NCBI GenBank assembly: GCA_017456545.1
Contig: JAFTJE010000013.1
Coordinates: forward strand, 1 to 46,533
Direction: 5' to 3'
Source of the DNA: Clostridia bacterium
GTDB lineage: Bacteria; Bacillota; Clostridia; Oscillospirales; CAG-272
Length of the DNA: 46,533 bases
Part shown: positions 7,583 to 14,882 of the stretch, piece after piece
How positions within the stretch are numbered: position 1 is the first letter of the stretch
How the letters are laid out: every line of letters begins with the position of its first letter
Notes under the pieces: model-generated
What the model was told of the DNA's origin: nothing
The model's database searches: none
What the model saw: only the letters and a program-made list of their open reading frames with translations
Program-made: the position numbers and the translations under genes

Positions 7583-7626
7583 AATAATCCGAACATTCTA
7601 TTACCCGAAGAGTAGTTCGGATTATT
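7583..7626. other. Long inverted repeat between the MFS promoter and the catalase
   Basis: AATAATCCGAAC (7583-7594) pairs perfectly with GTTCGGATTATT (7615-7626). On the plus strand it is followed by TGTTTTATTTT. No plus-strand gene precedes it, so it may be a backup terminator or a remnant. Confidence 0.5.
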
Positions 7627-7660
7627 TGTTTTATTTTATTATACTATTTTAATAGCAATA

Positions 7661-7702
7661 AATGAAAAGAGCCTCCACAAAATAATCCTGCCGGAGGCTC
7701 TT
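7661..7702 (-). terminator. Terminator after the manganese catalase gene
   Basis: Stem AAGAGCCTCC (7667-7676) with GGAGGCTCTT (7693-7702), then TTTTCATTT on the minus strand, 25 bases past the stop. Confidence 0.75.
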
Positions 7703-7726
7703 ATGCTGTTTTTTAATGTGGAGATT

Positions 7727-8389
7727 TCACTTAAATGACGGTGCGTGGGTCTCGCCAGTTGAAAAGGTATCCGGTCCCGGGTTCGACATGGAAAAATACA
7801 TTTTTGCAGCCTTTGTAGTGCCGAAATCACGGTTTGAGCCTGTTTCCTGTACCTTGTTGAAGGCATCACGGAACATCTGATTATGGGCCTCCTCTCTATT
7901 GAGCAGAAAATCAATAGTCTCTCTTACCTTTTTATCCTCAATCTGACGGTAGAGGTATTCATAAACCACCTTAGCTCTCTGCTCCGATGCAATGTTGGAT
8001 AGCAAATCAGCACATAAATCTCCTGTAACAGTAACATAGTCTGCAGTCCAGGAGTATCCTGAGGAATTTATAAGTCCGGGGTTGAGTCCAAGCAAAACAT
8101 GTGTCTGTACCTCGCCTGCCTGCACCTTTGCAGCGTCCACATCGTGACCGTTAAGGAGATTGATGGTCTGTGCCACCATTTCCATGTGACCAAGCTCCTC
8201 CGCAGCGATATCAAGAAAAAGGTCCTTTATCTGGGGGTCCTTAATTCTGAAGCTCTGTGACATATACTGCATAGCTGCCTTAAGCTCACCGTTTCCTCCT
8301 CCCAGCTGTTCCTGAAGCAAAACTGCATACTGAGGATTTGGTCTTTCCACCTCTACGGGGTGAAATAACTGTTTTTCGTGTTTGAACAT
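7727..8389 (-). CDS. Manganese catalase-family protein (CotJC-like)
   Basis: The 220-residue protein has the four-helix-bundle pattern of non-haem manganese catalases: Glu in NGELKAAMQYM, the EELGHMEM metal-binding motif, ASEQRAKVVYEYL and NREEAHNQMF. Such proteins dismutate hydrogen peroxide, and relatives (CotJC) are part of the spore coat. ATG at 8389 was chosen over an upstream frame extension because CGGAGG lies 12 bases before it. It is the last gene of a minus-strand group with the Rieske oxidoreductase (80-base gap) and a small helical protein, which points to peroxide defence. A second, broken member of the family lies at the right edge of the window. Confidence 0.87.
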   Translation of the reverse strand: MFKHEKQLFHPVEVERPNPQYAVLLQEQLGGGNGELKAAMQYMSQSFRIKDPQIKDLFLDIAAEELGHMEMVAQTINLLNGHDVDAAKVQAGEVQTHVLLGLNPGLINSSGYSWTADYVTVTGDLCADLLSNIASEQRAKVVYEYLYRQIEDKKVRETIDFLLNREEAHNQMFRDAFNKVQETGSNRDFGTTKAAKMYFSMSNPGPDTFSTGETHAPSFK

Positions 8390-8469
8390 AATAAATATTA
8401 ACCTCCGATTATAGATTAATACTATTATTTCCCAAAACAATGGTACATATGCCTCGATTTTTTATGGCT

Positions 8470-9783
8470 CTACATTTTTTTATCGTCTGTAGCAGGATTA
8501 TCAATCAGCTGACCGTCTCCTGTAAAGCGTGAGCCGTGGCAGGGACAATCCCAGCTGTGCTCGGCACGGTTATATTTAAGTGCACATCCCATATGAGGGC
8601 ATCTTGGAGTGGTGGGAGTGAGAAGTCCTATTATGGATTCAAGGGCGTTGACAGCAAGCTGAGGACGAAGTATACTGCGTGAGGGTGAAAACACATCAGT
8701 GTATTTATTCGGTCTGTCTGTTACGAGGTCAAAAAGAATGCTTGATGCAACCATAGCGTTTGTTATGCCCCATTTATTGAATCCCGTCGCCACAAACATA
8801 TCGGGAGTATGCCTTGAATACTGTCCAATGTAGGGAACGCTATCTAAGGTCATACAGTCCTGTGTTGCCCATTTACCAACAATTTCAGCATTCTTGAAAT
8901 GCTCACTCGCAAATTTTTCAAGCTCCTGCCAACAGCCACCCTGCTTACCTGTACGGTGTCCTCCCCCTCCAAGAAGCAAAAGGTCACCGTAGCCTCGGAG
9001 GGATAAGCCTCTGTCGGATTCATCCACATACATACCCTTTATATTCCGTGCACCCCTCAGTGCAAGGACATATGAACGGTGCTGATAGAGCTTCAACGGA
9101 TATAAGCCATGCTTATTGATAATGGGAAAATGGGTTGCCACAATAAGCCTTTTGTAGGTGATATCTCCGTGGTCTGTGATTGCTCTGCCCGGCTTTAGCT
9201 CCACCACCTTAGTGTGCTCGATAATTGGCAGATCCTTTGCCACGGTGTATAAGAATTTCAAGGGATGAAGCTGTGCCTGATTTTTGACGCATACAGCACC
9301 TGCAACAGGAAACGGAAGCTCACCGGCGTATGAAAGCTCAGCCTTTATGCCCAAAAGATTCAGTGCTTTTATTTCCTTTTCTATCTTTTTTATACTGTTA
9401 AGAGAATAAACATAGGAGCTTGCCCTTTCATAATCACAGTCTATATTACTGCAGAGGTCGGCGTATTCCTTACATGCATTTATCTGTGCATCTGCATAAA
9501 GCCGTGCTTTATCCTTACCGAGCTGTCTCAACAGCTTATCGTATATTAAGCCGTGACACAGGGTTATTTTTGCCGTAGTATTTTTTGTAATTCCACCACA
9601 AATCTCGTTAGCCTCCGCAAGCATACAATCTACTCCTGCATTTCTTAGCTTATACGCACACAAAATTCCCGTAATGCCACCACCGATTATCAGAATATCG
9701 GTGCTTTTGTTACCCTCTAACGAAGGAAAGTGTATGCTTTTTTCTGTTTCTGTCCAGATGGAATTTATAATGTTATCACTCAT
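8470..9783 (-). CDS. FAD-dependent oxidoreductase with C-terminal Rieske [2Fe-2S] domain
   Basis: The 437-residue protein begins with a DAO-type FAD site (DILIIGGGITGILCAYKL, about residues 29-46) and a second FAD contact MFVATGFNKWGIT near residue 340. The last 45 residues form a Rieske domain: CPHMGC and CPCHGSRF supply the Cys/His pairs for a [2Fe-2S] cluster. This fusion is known in Firmicutes as a Rieske 2Fe-2S protein with a DadA-like FAD domain; its physiological substrate is unknown. Start and upstream stop overlap as ATGA, so translation is coupled to the 60-residue gene at 9780. Gene order with manganese catalase suggests a redox or oxidative-stress role. Confidence 0.88.
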   Translation of the reverse strand: MSDNIINSIWTETEKSIHFPSLEGNKSTDILIIGGGITGILCAYKLRNAGVDCMLAEANEICGGITKNTTAKITLCHGLIYDKLLRQLGKDKARLYADAQINACKEYADLCSNIDCDYERASSYVYSLNSIKKIEKEIKALNLLGIKAELSYAGELPFPVAGAVCVKNQAQLHPLKFLYTVAKDLPIIEHTKVVELKPGRAITDHGDITYKRLIVATHFPIINKHGLYPLKLYQHRSYVLALRGARNIKGMYVDESDRGLSLRGYGDLLLLGGGGHRTGKQGGCWQELEKFASEHFKNAEIVGKWATQDCMTLDSVPYIGQYSRHTPDMFVATGFNKWGITNAMVASSILFDLVTDRPNKYTDVFSPSRSILRPQLAVNALESIIGLLTPTTPRCPHMGCALKYNRAEHSWDCPCHGSRFTGDGQLIDNPATDDKKM

Positions 9784-9962
9784 TGCGGACGATTTATCAG
9801 AGAATCCACATATTGGTGCATCTCTTTCCTGCTTTTTACATTATGTGTTCCCTTTATGACCTCCCTTTTTTGCTCCTCGCTAAGCGTCTCAAATTTTTGC
9901 ATAGCCTCAGGGTTCATTGCCAAGGACATAGCAAATCCCACCGGCATTTCTTCTCTCTTCAT
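9780..9962 (-). CDS. Small helical protein resembling the YdeI/OmpD-associated C-terminal domain
   Basis: Sixty residues, mostly helix: AMSLAMNPEAMQKFETLSEE then a KREVIKGTHNVKSRKEM helix. The pattern F..LSEEQKRE.I....KSR.EM resembles the C-terminal module of YdeI/OmpD-associated (bacteriocin-protection) proteins, here without the N-terminal domain; this is a weak similarity. A perfect CGGAGG lies eight bases before the ATG. Its stop overlaps the start of the Rieske oxidoreductase by four bases, so it is the first gene of that operon. Confidence 0.75.
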   Translation of the reverse strand: MKREEMPVGFAMSLAMNPEAMQKFETLSEEQKREVIKGTHNVKSRKEMHQYVDSLINRPQ

Positions 9963-10082
9963 ATTTTTACCTCCGATTCATATACAAATATTATTTGTAG
10001 TCTGCAAGCTTACATACATGCCATTTTTTCGCATAAATCATCTCTGTTAAGATAAAACTAAAGACACAACGGAGGTAAAAAT

Positions 10083-10223
10083 ATGAGTAATGAATTAACA
10101 AAGAAGCCAAAAAAAGAACAGGAATCCAAAGAGAAAAAGCCTCTTACCAATCCTTATGAGATTAAGGGTAAAATCGAGGTTCCCGACACCCGTGAACGCA
10201 GAGACGGTCCCGGTGGAAATTAA
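10083..10223 (+). CDS. Small charged hypothetical protein, 46 residues
   Basis: A perfect CGGAGG eight bases before ATG 10083 opens a 46-residue, very hydrophilic frame: a Lys/Glu-rich start (KKPKKEQESKEKKP), then NPYEIKGKIEVPD and RRDGPGGN before TAA. No hydrophobic core is visible, so it is probably disordered. It is divergent from the Rieske/catalase group, and the 13 bases GGAGGTAAAAATA before ATG are identical on both sides of the shared intergenic region. A strong terminator follows. The function is unknown; a spore- or stress-associated peptide is a guess from the neighbours. Confidence 0.65.
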   Translation: MSNELTKKPKKEQESKEKKPLTNPYEIKGKIEVPDTRERRDGPGGN

Positions 10224-10245
10224 AGCATATAATATTCGGCAAGGG

Positions 10246-10290
10246 AAACAGCCTCCCACAAAAAATGTGGGAGGCTGTTTATCTGTTTTC
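10246..10290. terminator. Terminator between the small protein gene and the amidohydrolase gene
   Basis: A perfect 15-base stem AAACAGCCTCCCACA (10246-10260) with 10266-10280, loop AAAAA, followed by T-rich sequence on the plus side. It lies between convergent genes and could serve both. Confidence 0.85.
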
Positions 10291-10320
10291 TTATTAAGAA
10301 TTTCAGGTTGCCTTGCATTA

Positions 10321-11361
10321 TTACAGGTATTTTTTTATAAGAGGCTCTATATTCTTTTTATCCTCTTCTGTAAGGGCAAAGTTGTATTTTTCAATATACG
10401 ATCTTAATTTTTCCTTACACATAAGCTTAGGAGAGCTACCTACTCTTCTCTCAAAATTGGCAAAAAGGATATTATCAATTTTATCCTGTGTAAGAGAAAG
10501 ACCCTTAAGCTCCTTATTATCAAAGCTCTTTACCGTTTTATCTGTACCTATAAAGGTGGTAACTACATTAAAGAGCCAGCTTGCATATTCTTCATCTCCC
10601 ATATAACTACGGTCTGTGCCGAATATAAGTCTGTCTGAATACCTATTGAAGAAATCCTTATAATAGCTGTAATTCTTTTCAAATTCCACATACATCTCTC
10701 CCCCGGGGGTCAGATCCACGCAGAAATTCGGATAAAGGGAAAACAGCTCCTCAAGAATTTTAGGCTCCTTACTGCAGAAAAAGAAATGTGCAAGGGTGAT
10801 AGACAGGTTGGGATGGTCCTTAAGAATTTTTATCGTCTGCTCCCTTATTTCCTCAAAGGAGGAGTATGTTCCGTCAAGATATGCCCACCCGTTTTTCACT
10901 GCCCAATCCGGTGCCCTGTCGGGATCCCAGAACTCATCCGGGTCATTAACATGCATTAAAAGATGTGTGCCATCCCTCTCCATTTCACGGTAGAGGCTGT
11001 TAAGTGACGGATGGTTAAGATTCTTGCCTATCCTTTTATGCTCTGTGGGCTTACCCTCAAGCATTTTTATACCATCAAAGCCTATTTCCATAAGCTCCCT
11101 ATACTGTGTAACCGCATCCATATCCTCGAGCATATTGTCTATGGGTACTTCAATAAGCTCTATTCCACCGTGAATATAAGTATCCGGGTTAGCAAGCTTG
11201 TAAAAGCCTACCATTATATTATTACATACATTTGACTGCTTGAATGGAATAGCACAAATATTTATGGAATGTACCTTTTCTCTGTATTTGTCGAAGCAGG
11301 AGATAAAATCATCTTCTCCCCATTTTGAAATATGTAAATGGCTATCAATTATTTTTCTCAT
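10321..11361 (-). CDS. Amidohydrolase-2 family metal-dependent hydrolase
   Basis: The 346-residue protein has the marks of an amidohydrolase TIM barrel: HxH in IIDSHLHIS (His8, His10), a later His in HLLMHVNDPDEF, His in ITLAHFFF and Asp in LIFGTDRSYMG. Members hydrolyse or decarboxylate small ring or amide substrates using Zn2+. The conserved residues are all present, so it should be active, but no substrate can be named. AAGGAG precedes the ATG. It lies 23 bases after the tocopherol-cyclase-like gene, with which it shares a promoter at 12580-12608. Confidence 0.82.
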   Translation of the reverse strand: MRKIIDSHLHISKWGEDDFISCFDKYREKVHSINICAIPFKQSNVCNNIMVGFYKLANPDTYIHGGIELIEVPIDNMLEDMDAVTQYRELMEIGFDGIKMLEGKPTEHKRIGKNLNHPSLNSLYREMERDGTHLLMHVNDPDEFWDPDRAPDWAVKNGWAYLDGTYSSFEEIREQTIKILKDHPNLSITLAHFFFCSKEPKILEELFSLYPNFCVDLTPGGEMYVEFEKNYSYYKDFFNRYSDRLIFGTDRSYMGDEEYASWLFNVVTTFIGTDKTVKSFDNKELKGLSLTQDKIDNILFANFERRVGSSPKLMCKEKLRSYIEKYNFALTEEDKKNIEPLIKKYL

Positions 11362-11384
11362 TTTCTATAATCTCCTTATGATAT

Positions 11385-12503
11385 TTATGTGGCGTCATAT
11401 TCTCCGTATTCACATCCTACATTCCGGCATATAACCTCGTCAATCAGTCTCCTTCCACGGTAGAGCTTGACTGTTCCTCTTCCGTTTCCACCGTTCCACA
11501 GGCGATTATGCAGCTTCTTGCCGTTCGGTGCTTCATAATTTACAAGAAGCATATCCTTTTTTTCACACACTATATCCGTCACCATTCGGTTACGCCAGGT
11601 TTTTTGCTCCACATGCCAGATTATTTGTGTATCCGTCTCCCGACAGTTGAATTTAGTGCGTGTAAGGGTCCAAAACTTTGAAAAGTTAAATTCGTAGCAC
11701 TTACCCTCGTACCAATAAGCAGATAAGAGCTTTCTCTTAAGTGCTATGGGTCCTATCTTCGGACATCCGCCTCCTATATCAAATACACTGTCGGTCAGCC
11801 TTTTACCCGTAACCTTGCTTGTCAGATTGTTGGAGGACAGCCATACCCAGGGTGATGTAAAATCCTTACCCCAGTTTTTGTCTGCATATCCGTAGCAGGT
11901 CTCCGGGCTTACAGTGTATCTTTCACCGTTCCATATAACCTCACCGGAATAAGCTGTTTTCATTCCCTCTGCGTGCCAGAACATCTCAAAGAGTTGGAGC
12001 TTACGAAACAGCCACCCTGCTCCGTATCCCACATTAAATGCAGTCCTTTTATCAATGGTCAAGTTCCATGACATTTCTCCATTCTGACACATCCATTCAG
12101 GATGGTCATCGGCATTTTCTATCTTAATATGTCCGTGCATTTCCGTTTCTGTGCAGTAGCAGTCCTCTGCCTTAACAAAAAAGGGAACACCATATGATAC
12201 CTCTATTTTATTCCAACCGAAAAATCTATGTAGCTGTGAGGCGTCCTCTCCCCAAGAGCCTGCCTTTACCATCAGGTAGGATGGCTTAACGCCATTTTCC
12301 TTATTTTCCGGGAGCTGTCCGTATACGGGCTCGTCTCCACCACTCCTCGGATTGCAGAGAAAGTACTCAATAAAAAACGGTCTTTCCTCCCCTGTCCTGT
12401 CGTTTATTGCAGTAAAGGAATGCCACCACCAATCGTAGCCTCGCTTTGCCTGTCCACCGAAAAGCTGACATGCATTGCGTGAAATTCTATGCTTGTTAAA
12501 CAT
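11385..12503 (-). CDS. Tocopherol cyclase-like / CrtC-like beta-barrel protein
   Basis: The 372-residue protein is rich in Trp and Tyr and consists mainly of beta strands. GGQAKRGYDWWWHSFT near residues 17-32, FFIEYFLCNP, GWLFRKLQLFEMFWHAEG and CYGYADKNWGKDF..PWVWLSS match the layout of tocopherol cyclase-like proteins (and the related CrtC/AttH lipocalin-like group). In plants the family closes the chromanol ring; anaerobe members are uncharacterised, so a role on a lipid or isoprenoid is only a suggestion. There is no signal peptide. GAGGAG precedes the ATG. First gene of a two-gene operon with the amidohydrolase. Confidence 0.6.
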   Translation of the reverse strand: MFNKHRISRNACQLFGGQAKRGYDWWWHSFTAINDRTGEERPFFIEYFLCNPRSGGDEPVYGQLPENKENGVKPSYLMVKAGSWGEDASQLHRFFGWNKIEVSYGVPFFVKAEDCYCTETEMHGHIKIENADDHPEWMCQNGEMSWNLTIDKRTAFNVGYGAGWLFRKLQLFEMFWHAEGMKTAYSGEVIWNGERYTVSPETCYGYADKNWGKDFTSPWVWLSSNNLTSKVTGKRLTDSVFDIGGGCPKIGPIALKRKLLSAYWYEGKCYEFNFSKFWTLTRTKFNCRETDTQIIWHVEQKTWRNRMVTDIVCEKKDMLLVNYEAPNGKKLHNRLWNGGNGRGTVKLYRGRRLIDEVICRNVGCEYGEYDAT

Positions 12504-12579
12504 TGCAATTCTCCTCCCTCAAAAAATAAGCCATCCACATTAAAAAATCAAAAGAGTAATGAATATTATCTTATTTATG

Positions 12580-12608
12580 ATTATATCACACAATCTCTGT
12601 ATTTTCAA
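12580..12608 (-). promoter_or_regulatory. Sigma-A promoter for the tocopherol-cyclase-like/amidohydrolase operon
   Basis: Minus-strand TTGAAA (12603-12608), 17-base spacer, TATAAT (12580-12585). Confidence 0.8.
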
Positions 12609-12630
12609 TCAGATAAGACTGTATTTACAT

Positions 12631-12664
12631 AAAAAATCAGGTGTCAACTGACACCTGATTTTTT
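12631..12664 (-). terminator. Terminator after the ligase-ACT operon
   Basis: A 16-base stem AAAAAATCAGGTGTCA (12631-12646) with its complement at 12649-12664. The A and T tracts on both sides fit bidirectional use; the ACT gene ends at 12667. Confidence 0.85.
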
Positions 12665-12666
12665 AA

Positions 12667-13098
12667 TTAAAGCTTTAATACATCTGCATTTGTAATAAGA
12701 TGGAAGCCTGCATTCTGAAGAGCCGATTCAGCAATATCATCATCCTCTACTCTGAATACAACATATGCGTGCTTTTCGGTACGGGTCATAAATGCATAGA
12801 GATACTCCATATTTATTCCTGCCTTGTCAAGAACGCCGAGTGCCTCGGTAAGCTTACCCGGTGCATCTCCGATTTTAACTCCCACAACATTTGTAACCTT
12901 AATAAGATATCCCTTATCGGTAAGAGTCTTCTTCGCTGTTTCAACATCGTTTACAATAAGACGCAAAATTCCGAAATCCTCTGTTTCAGCTATGGAAAGT
13001 GCTCTTATATTGATATTATTGCTTGCAAGTGTATCTGTAATGGAGACAAGTGCTCCCTGCTTGTTTTCAACAAAAACTGTTAACTGCTGTATTGCCAT
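12667..13098 (-). CDS. Tandem ACT-domain protein of the ligase operon
   Basis: The 143-residue protein is two ACT domains in a row: IQQLTVFVENKQGALVSITD (residues 3-22) and VVGVKIGDAPGKLTEALGVL (about residues 71-90), each starting with the strand-Gly-helix pattern that binds amino acids. ATG at 13098 was chosen over an upstream start because GGGAG lies just before it. It follows the phenylacetate-CoA ligase by 16 bases; this gene pair is common in anaerobes, often with indolepyruvate ferredoxin oxidoreductase. It probably senses an aromatic amino acid and adjusts the ligase, which is inference. Confidence 0.88.
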   Translation of the reverse strand: MAIQQLTVFVENKQGALVSITDTLASNNINIRALSIAETEDFGILRLIVNDVETAKKTLTDKGYLIKVTNVVGVKIGDAPGKLTEALGVLDKAGINMEYLYAFMTRTEKHAYVVFRVEDDDIAESALQNAGFHLITNADVLKL

Positions 13099-13114
13099 TT
13101 TGTATTCTCCCTTC

Positions 13115-14422
13115 TTATACCAATTTACGCTTATCAATTACACGGACAGCCTTACCCTCACTGCGGACAATGGTCTTAGGTGCAACAAGATGTACGGCAG
13201 GATTGATGCCGAGCATAATCTTCATTGCATTAGCAAGAGATTTTTCCATAGCGAGAATTTCACTTACCTTATCTGTGAACTTCTCGGGAGTCATCTCTAC
13301 ATTAACATCAAAGGTATCATTGTTATTTACTCTGTCTACTACTATCTGATAGTTGGGCTCATAGCCTTCCTTCAAAAGAACTGTCTCTATCTGGCTGGGG
13401 AACACATTAACTCCACGGATAATAAGCATATCATCAGTTCTGCCCATGGGCTTAGCCATCTTAATAAGAGTTCTTCCACAGGAGCACTTCTTACGGGAAA
13501 GAACGCAGATATCACGGGTACGGTAACGAAGAAGGGGAAATGCCTCCTTATCAAGAGATGTAAATACAAGCTCTCCCTTCTCCCCCTCGGGAAGAACCTC
13601 TCCTGTATCGGGGTTAATGATTTCTGCTAAGAAGTGGTCCTCATTGATATGCATACCTGTCTGCTCAGAGCATTCAAAGGCCACGCCGGGGCCGGAGGTT
13701 TCTGTAAGACCGTATATATCATACGCCTTAATACCGAGAGTTGACTCTATACCTCTTCTCATTTCATCTGTCCAGGGCTCAGCACCGAAAATACCTGCCT
13801 TCAAGGGAATATCCTCAGGCTTGTATCCCTGCTCCTTAAGGCTCTCTCCGATATATGCAGCATAGGAGGGAGTGCAGCAAAGGATTGTAGCACTTAAGTC
13901 TGTCATAAACTGTATCTGTCTCTCTGTATTACCTGATGACATAGGAAGGGTCAGGCATCCTACACGGTGGGAGCCACCGTTAAGACCGGGACCACCTGTG
14001 AAAAGACCGTAGCCGTATGCAACCTGGCAAACATCCTTGTTTGTGCCACCTGCTGCAACAATTGCTCTTGCACAGCAATCCTCCCAAAGGTCAACATCGT
14101 GCTGAGTATAGAATGCAACTACTCTTCTGCCTGTTGTTCCGGAGGTTGACTGAATACGAACGCACTCGTCAAGAGGCTTAGCCAAAAGTCCGTAGGGATA
14201 TGCGTCACGAAGGTCTGCCTTTGTAAGGAAGGGAAGCTTATGTAAATCCTCTATTCCGTGGATGTCCTCGGGCTTAACTCCCTTTTTATCCATAAGGTCA
14301 CGGTAATATGCAACATTTTCATAAACATGCTTTACCTGCTTAACAAGCTTTTCCGATTGGAGCTTTTTCATCTCCTCCACGGGCATTGTTTCAATTTCTT
14401 TCTGATAGTAATTCTGTGCCAT
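13115..14422 (-). CDS. paaK: Phenylacetate (aryl-acetate)-CoA ligase
   Basis: The 435-residue AMP-forming ligase activates phenylacetate-like acids with ATP and CoA. It has the ATP loop QSTSGTTGRR (residues 91-100), the DIYGLTETSGPGVAFEC adenylate motif and GRTDDMLIIRGVNVFPSQIE of the hinge and C-terminal domain. A CxCG pair (KKCSCGR) is typical for the clostridial subgroup. ATG 14422 was chosen because AAAGGA has eight-base spacing to it, while the ATG nine bases earlier is too close. The T-box leader upstream has a Phe-like specifier, so the gene should be induced when Phe-tRNA is uncharged. This favours aryl-acetate use for Phe synthesis rather than Phe breakdown. Confidence 0.92.
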   Translation of the reverse strand: MAQNYYQKEIETMPVEEMKKLQSEKLVKQVKHVYENVAYYRDLMDKKGVKPEDIHGIEDLHKLPFLTKADLRDAYPYGLLAKPLDECVRIQSTSGTTGRRVVAFYTQHDVDLWEDCCARAIVAAGGTNKDVCQVAYGYGLFTGGPGLNGGSHRVGCLTLPMSSGNTERQIQFMTDLSATILCCTPSYAAYIGESLKEQGYKPEDIPLKAGIFGAEPWTDEMRRGIESTLGIKAYDIYGLTETSGPGVAFECSEQTGMHINEDHFLAEIINPDTGEVLPEGEKGELVFTSLDKEAFPLLRYRTRDICVLSRKKCSCGRTLIKMAKPMGRTDDMLIIRGVNVFPSQIETVLLKEGYEPNYQIVVDRVNNNDTFDVNVEMTPEKFTDKVSEILAMEKSLANAMKIMLGINPAVHLVAPKTIVRSEGKAVRVIDKRKLV

Positions 14423-14504
14423 TTTAATCATCCTTTCTTAGTATTACGACCCGACACCTTGCTGTTCGTAATATCATTTGGTTTTAGCTCGGATTGTGTA
14501 TGGA

Positions 14505-14790
14505 GAAACAAAAATCGCCCTCCGCATTCCGAAAGAATACAGAGGACGAGAAATATAATCCCGTGGTACCACCTCAGTTCGCCACTATCTCACGACAGCG
14601 ACCTTTTCAGGTACTTATATACCTTAGTTCTGTTACGGGAACTCCCGTTGCATCCTACTTAAGACTAAGCTTGTTCAGTGCACTGCTTGCAAAATGAATT
14701 CAATAAGGCTGTCCTCTTTGCCTCGCACCACCCGGCAACTCTCTCCAGATTCTTTCCATATCTACTTGTTTCTGCTCTGACGCATTTATG
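14505..14790 (-). promoter_or_regulatory. T-box leader (specifier TTC, Phe) upstream of paaK-ACT
   Basis: On the minus strand the order is stem I (AGAGAGTTGCC...GGTGGTGCGAGGC), specifier loop, T-box GGTGGTACCACGGG (about 14561-14574) and terminator stem (14535-14549 with 14515-14529) followed by TTTTT. The specifier side reads GAA-TTC-A (TTC at 14696-14698), opposite AAGTAGA on the 5' strand. The companion T-box has GAA-TAC-A at the same place, which supports the frame. The antiterminator bulge TGGT fits a tRNA with discriminator A. Uncharged tRNA should allow read-through. Confidence 0.9.
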
Positions 14791-14795
14791 TAAGT

Positions 14796-14824
14796 ATTGT
14801 ATCACTTGTGGACAAATATGTCAA
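14796..14824 (-). promoter_or_regulatory. Sigma-A promoter of the paaK T-box transcript
   Basis: Minus-strand TTGACA (14819-14824), 17-base spacer, TACAAT (14796-14801). Confidence 0.85.
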
Positions 14825-14882
14825 TAGTTTTTGTGAAAAAATGCTAATTAATTATTCACACTTATGAATAATTTTTAGCTTT

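Noticed and set aside
10083-10223. The small charged ORF as a chance frame.
   Set aside because: A perfect CGGAGG with eight-base spacing, identical to that of its divergent neighbour, and an immediate terminator favour a real gene.
12631-12664. Long hairpin considered as a riboswitch or operator.
   Set aside because: Perfect stem with A/T tracts just after the ACT gene; a bidirectional terminator explains it.
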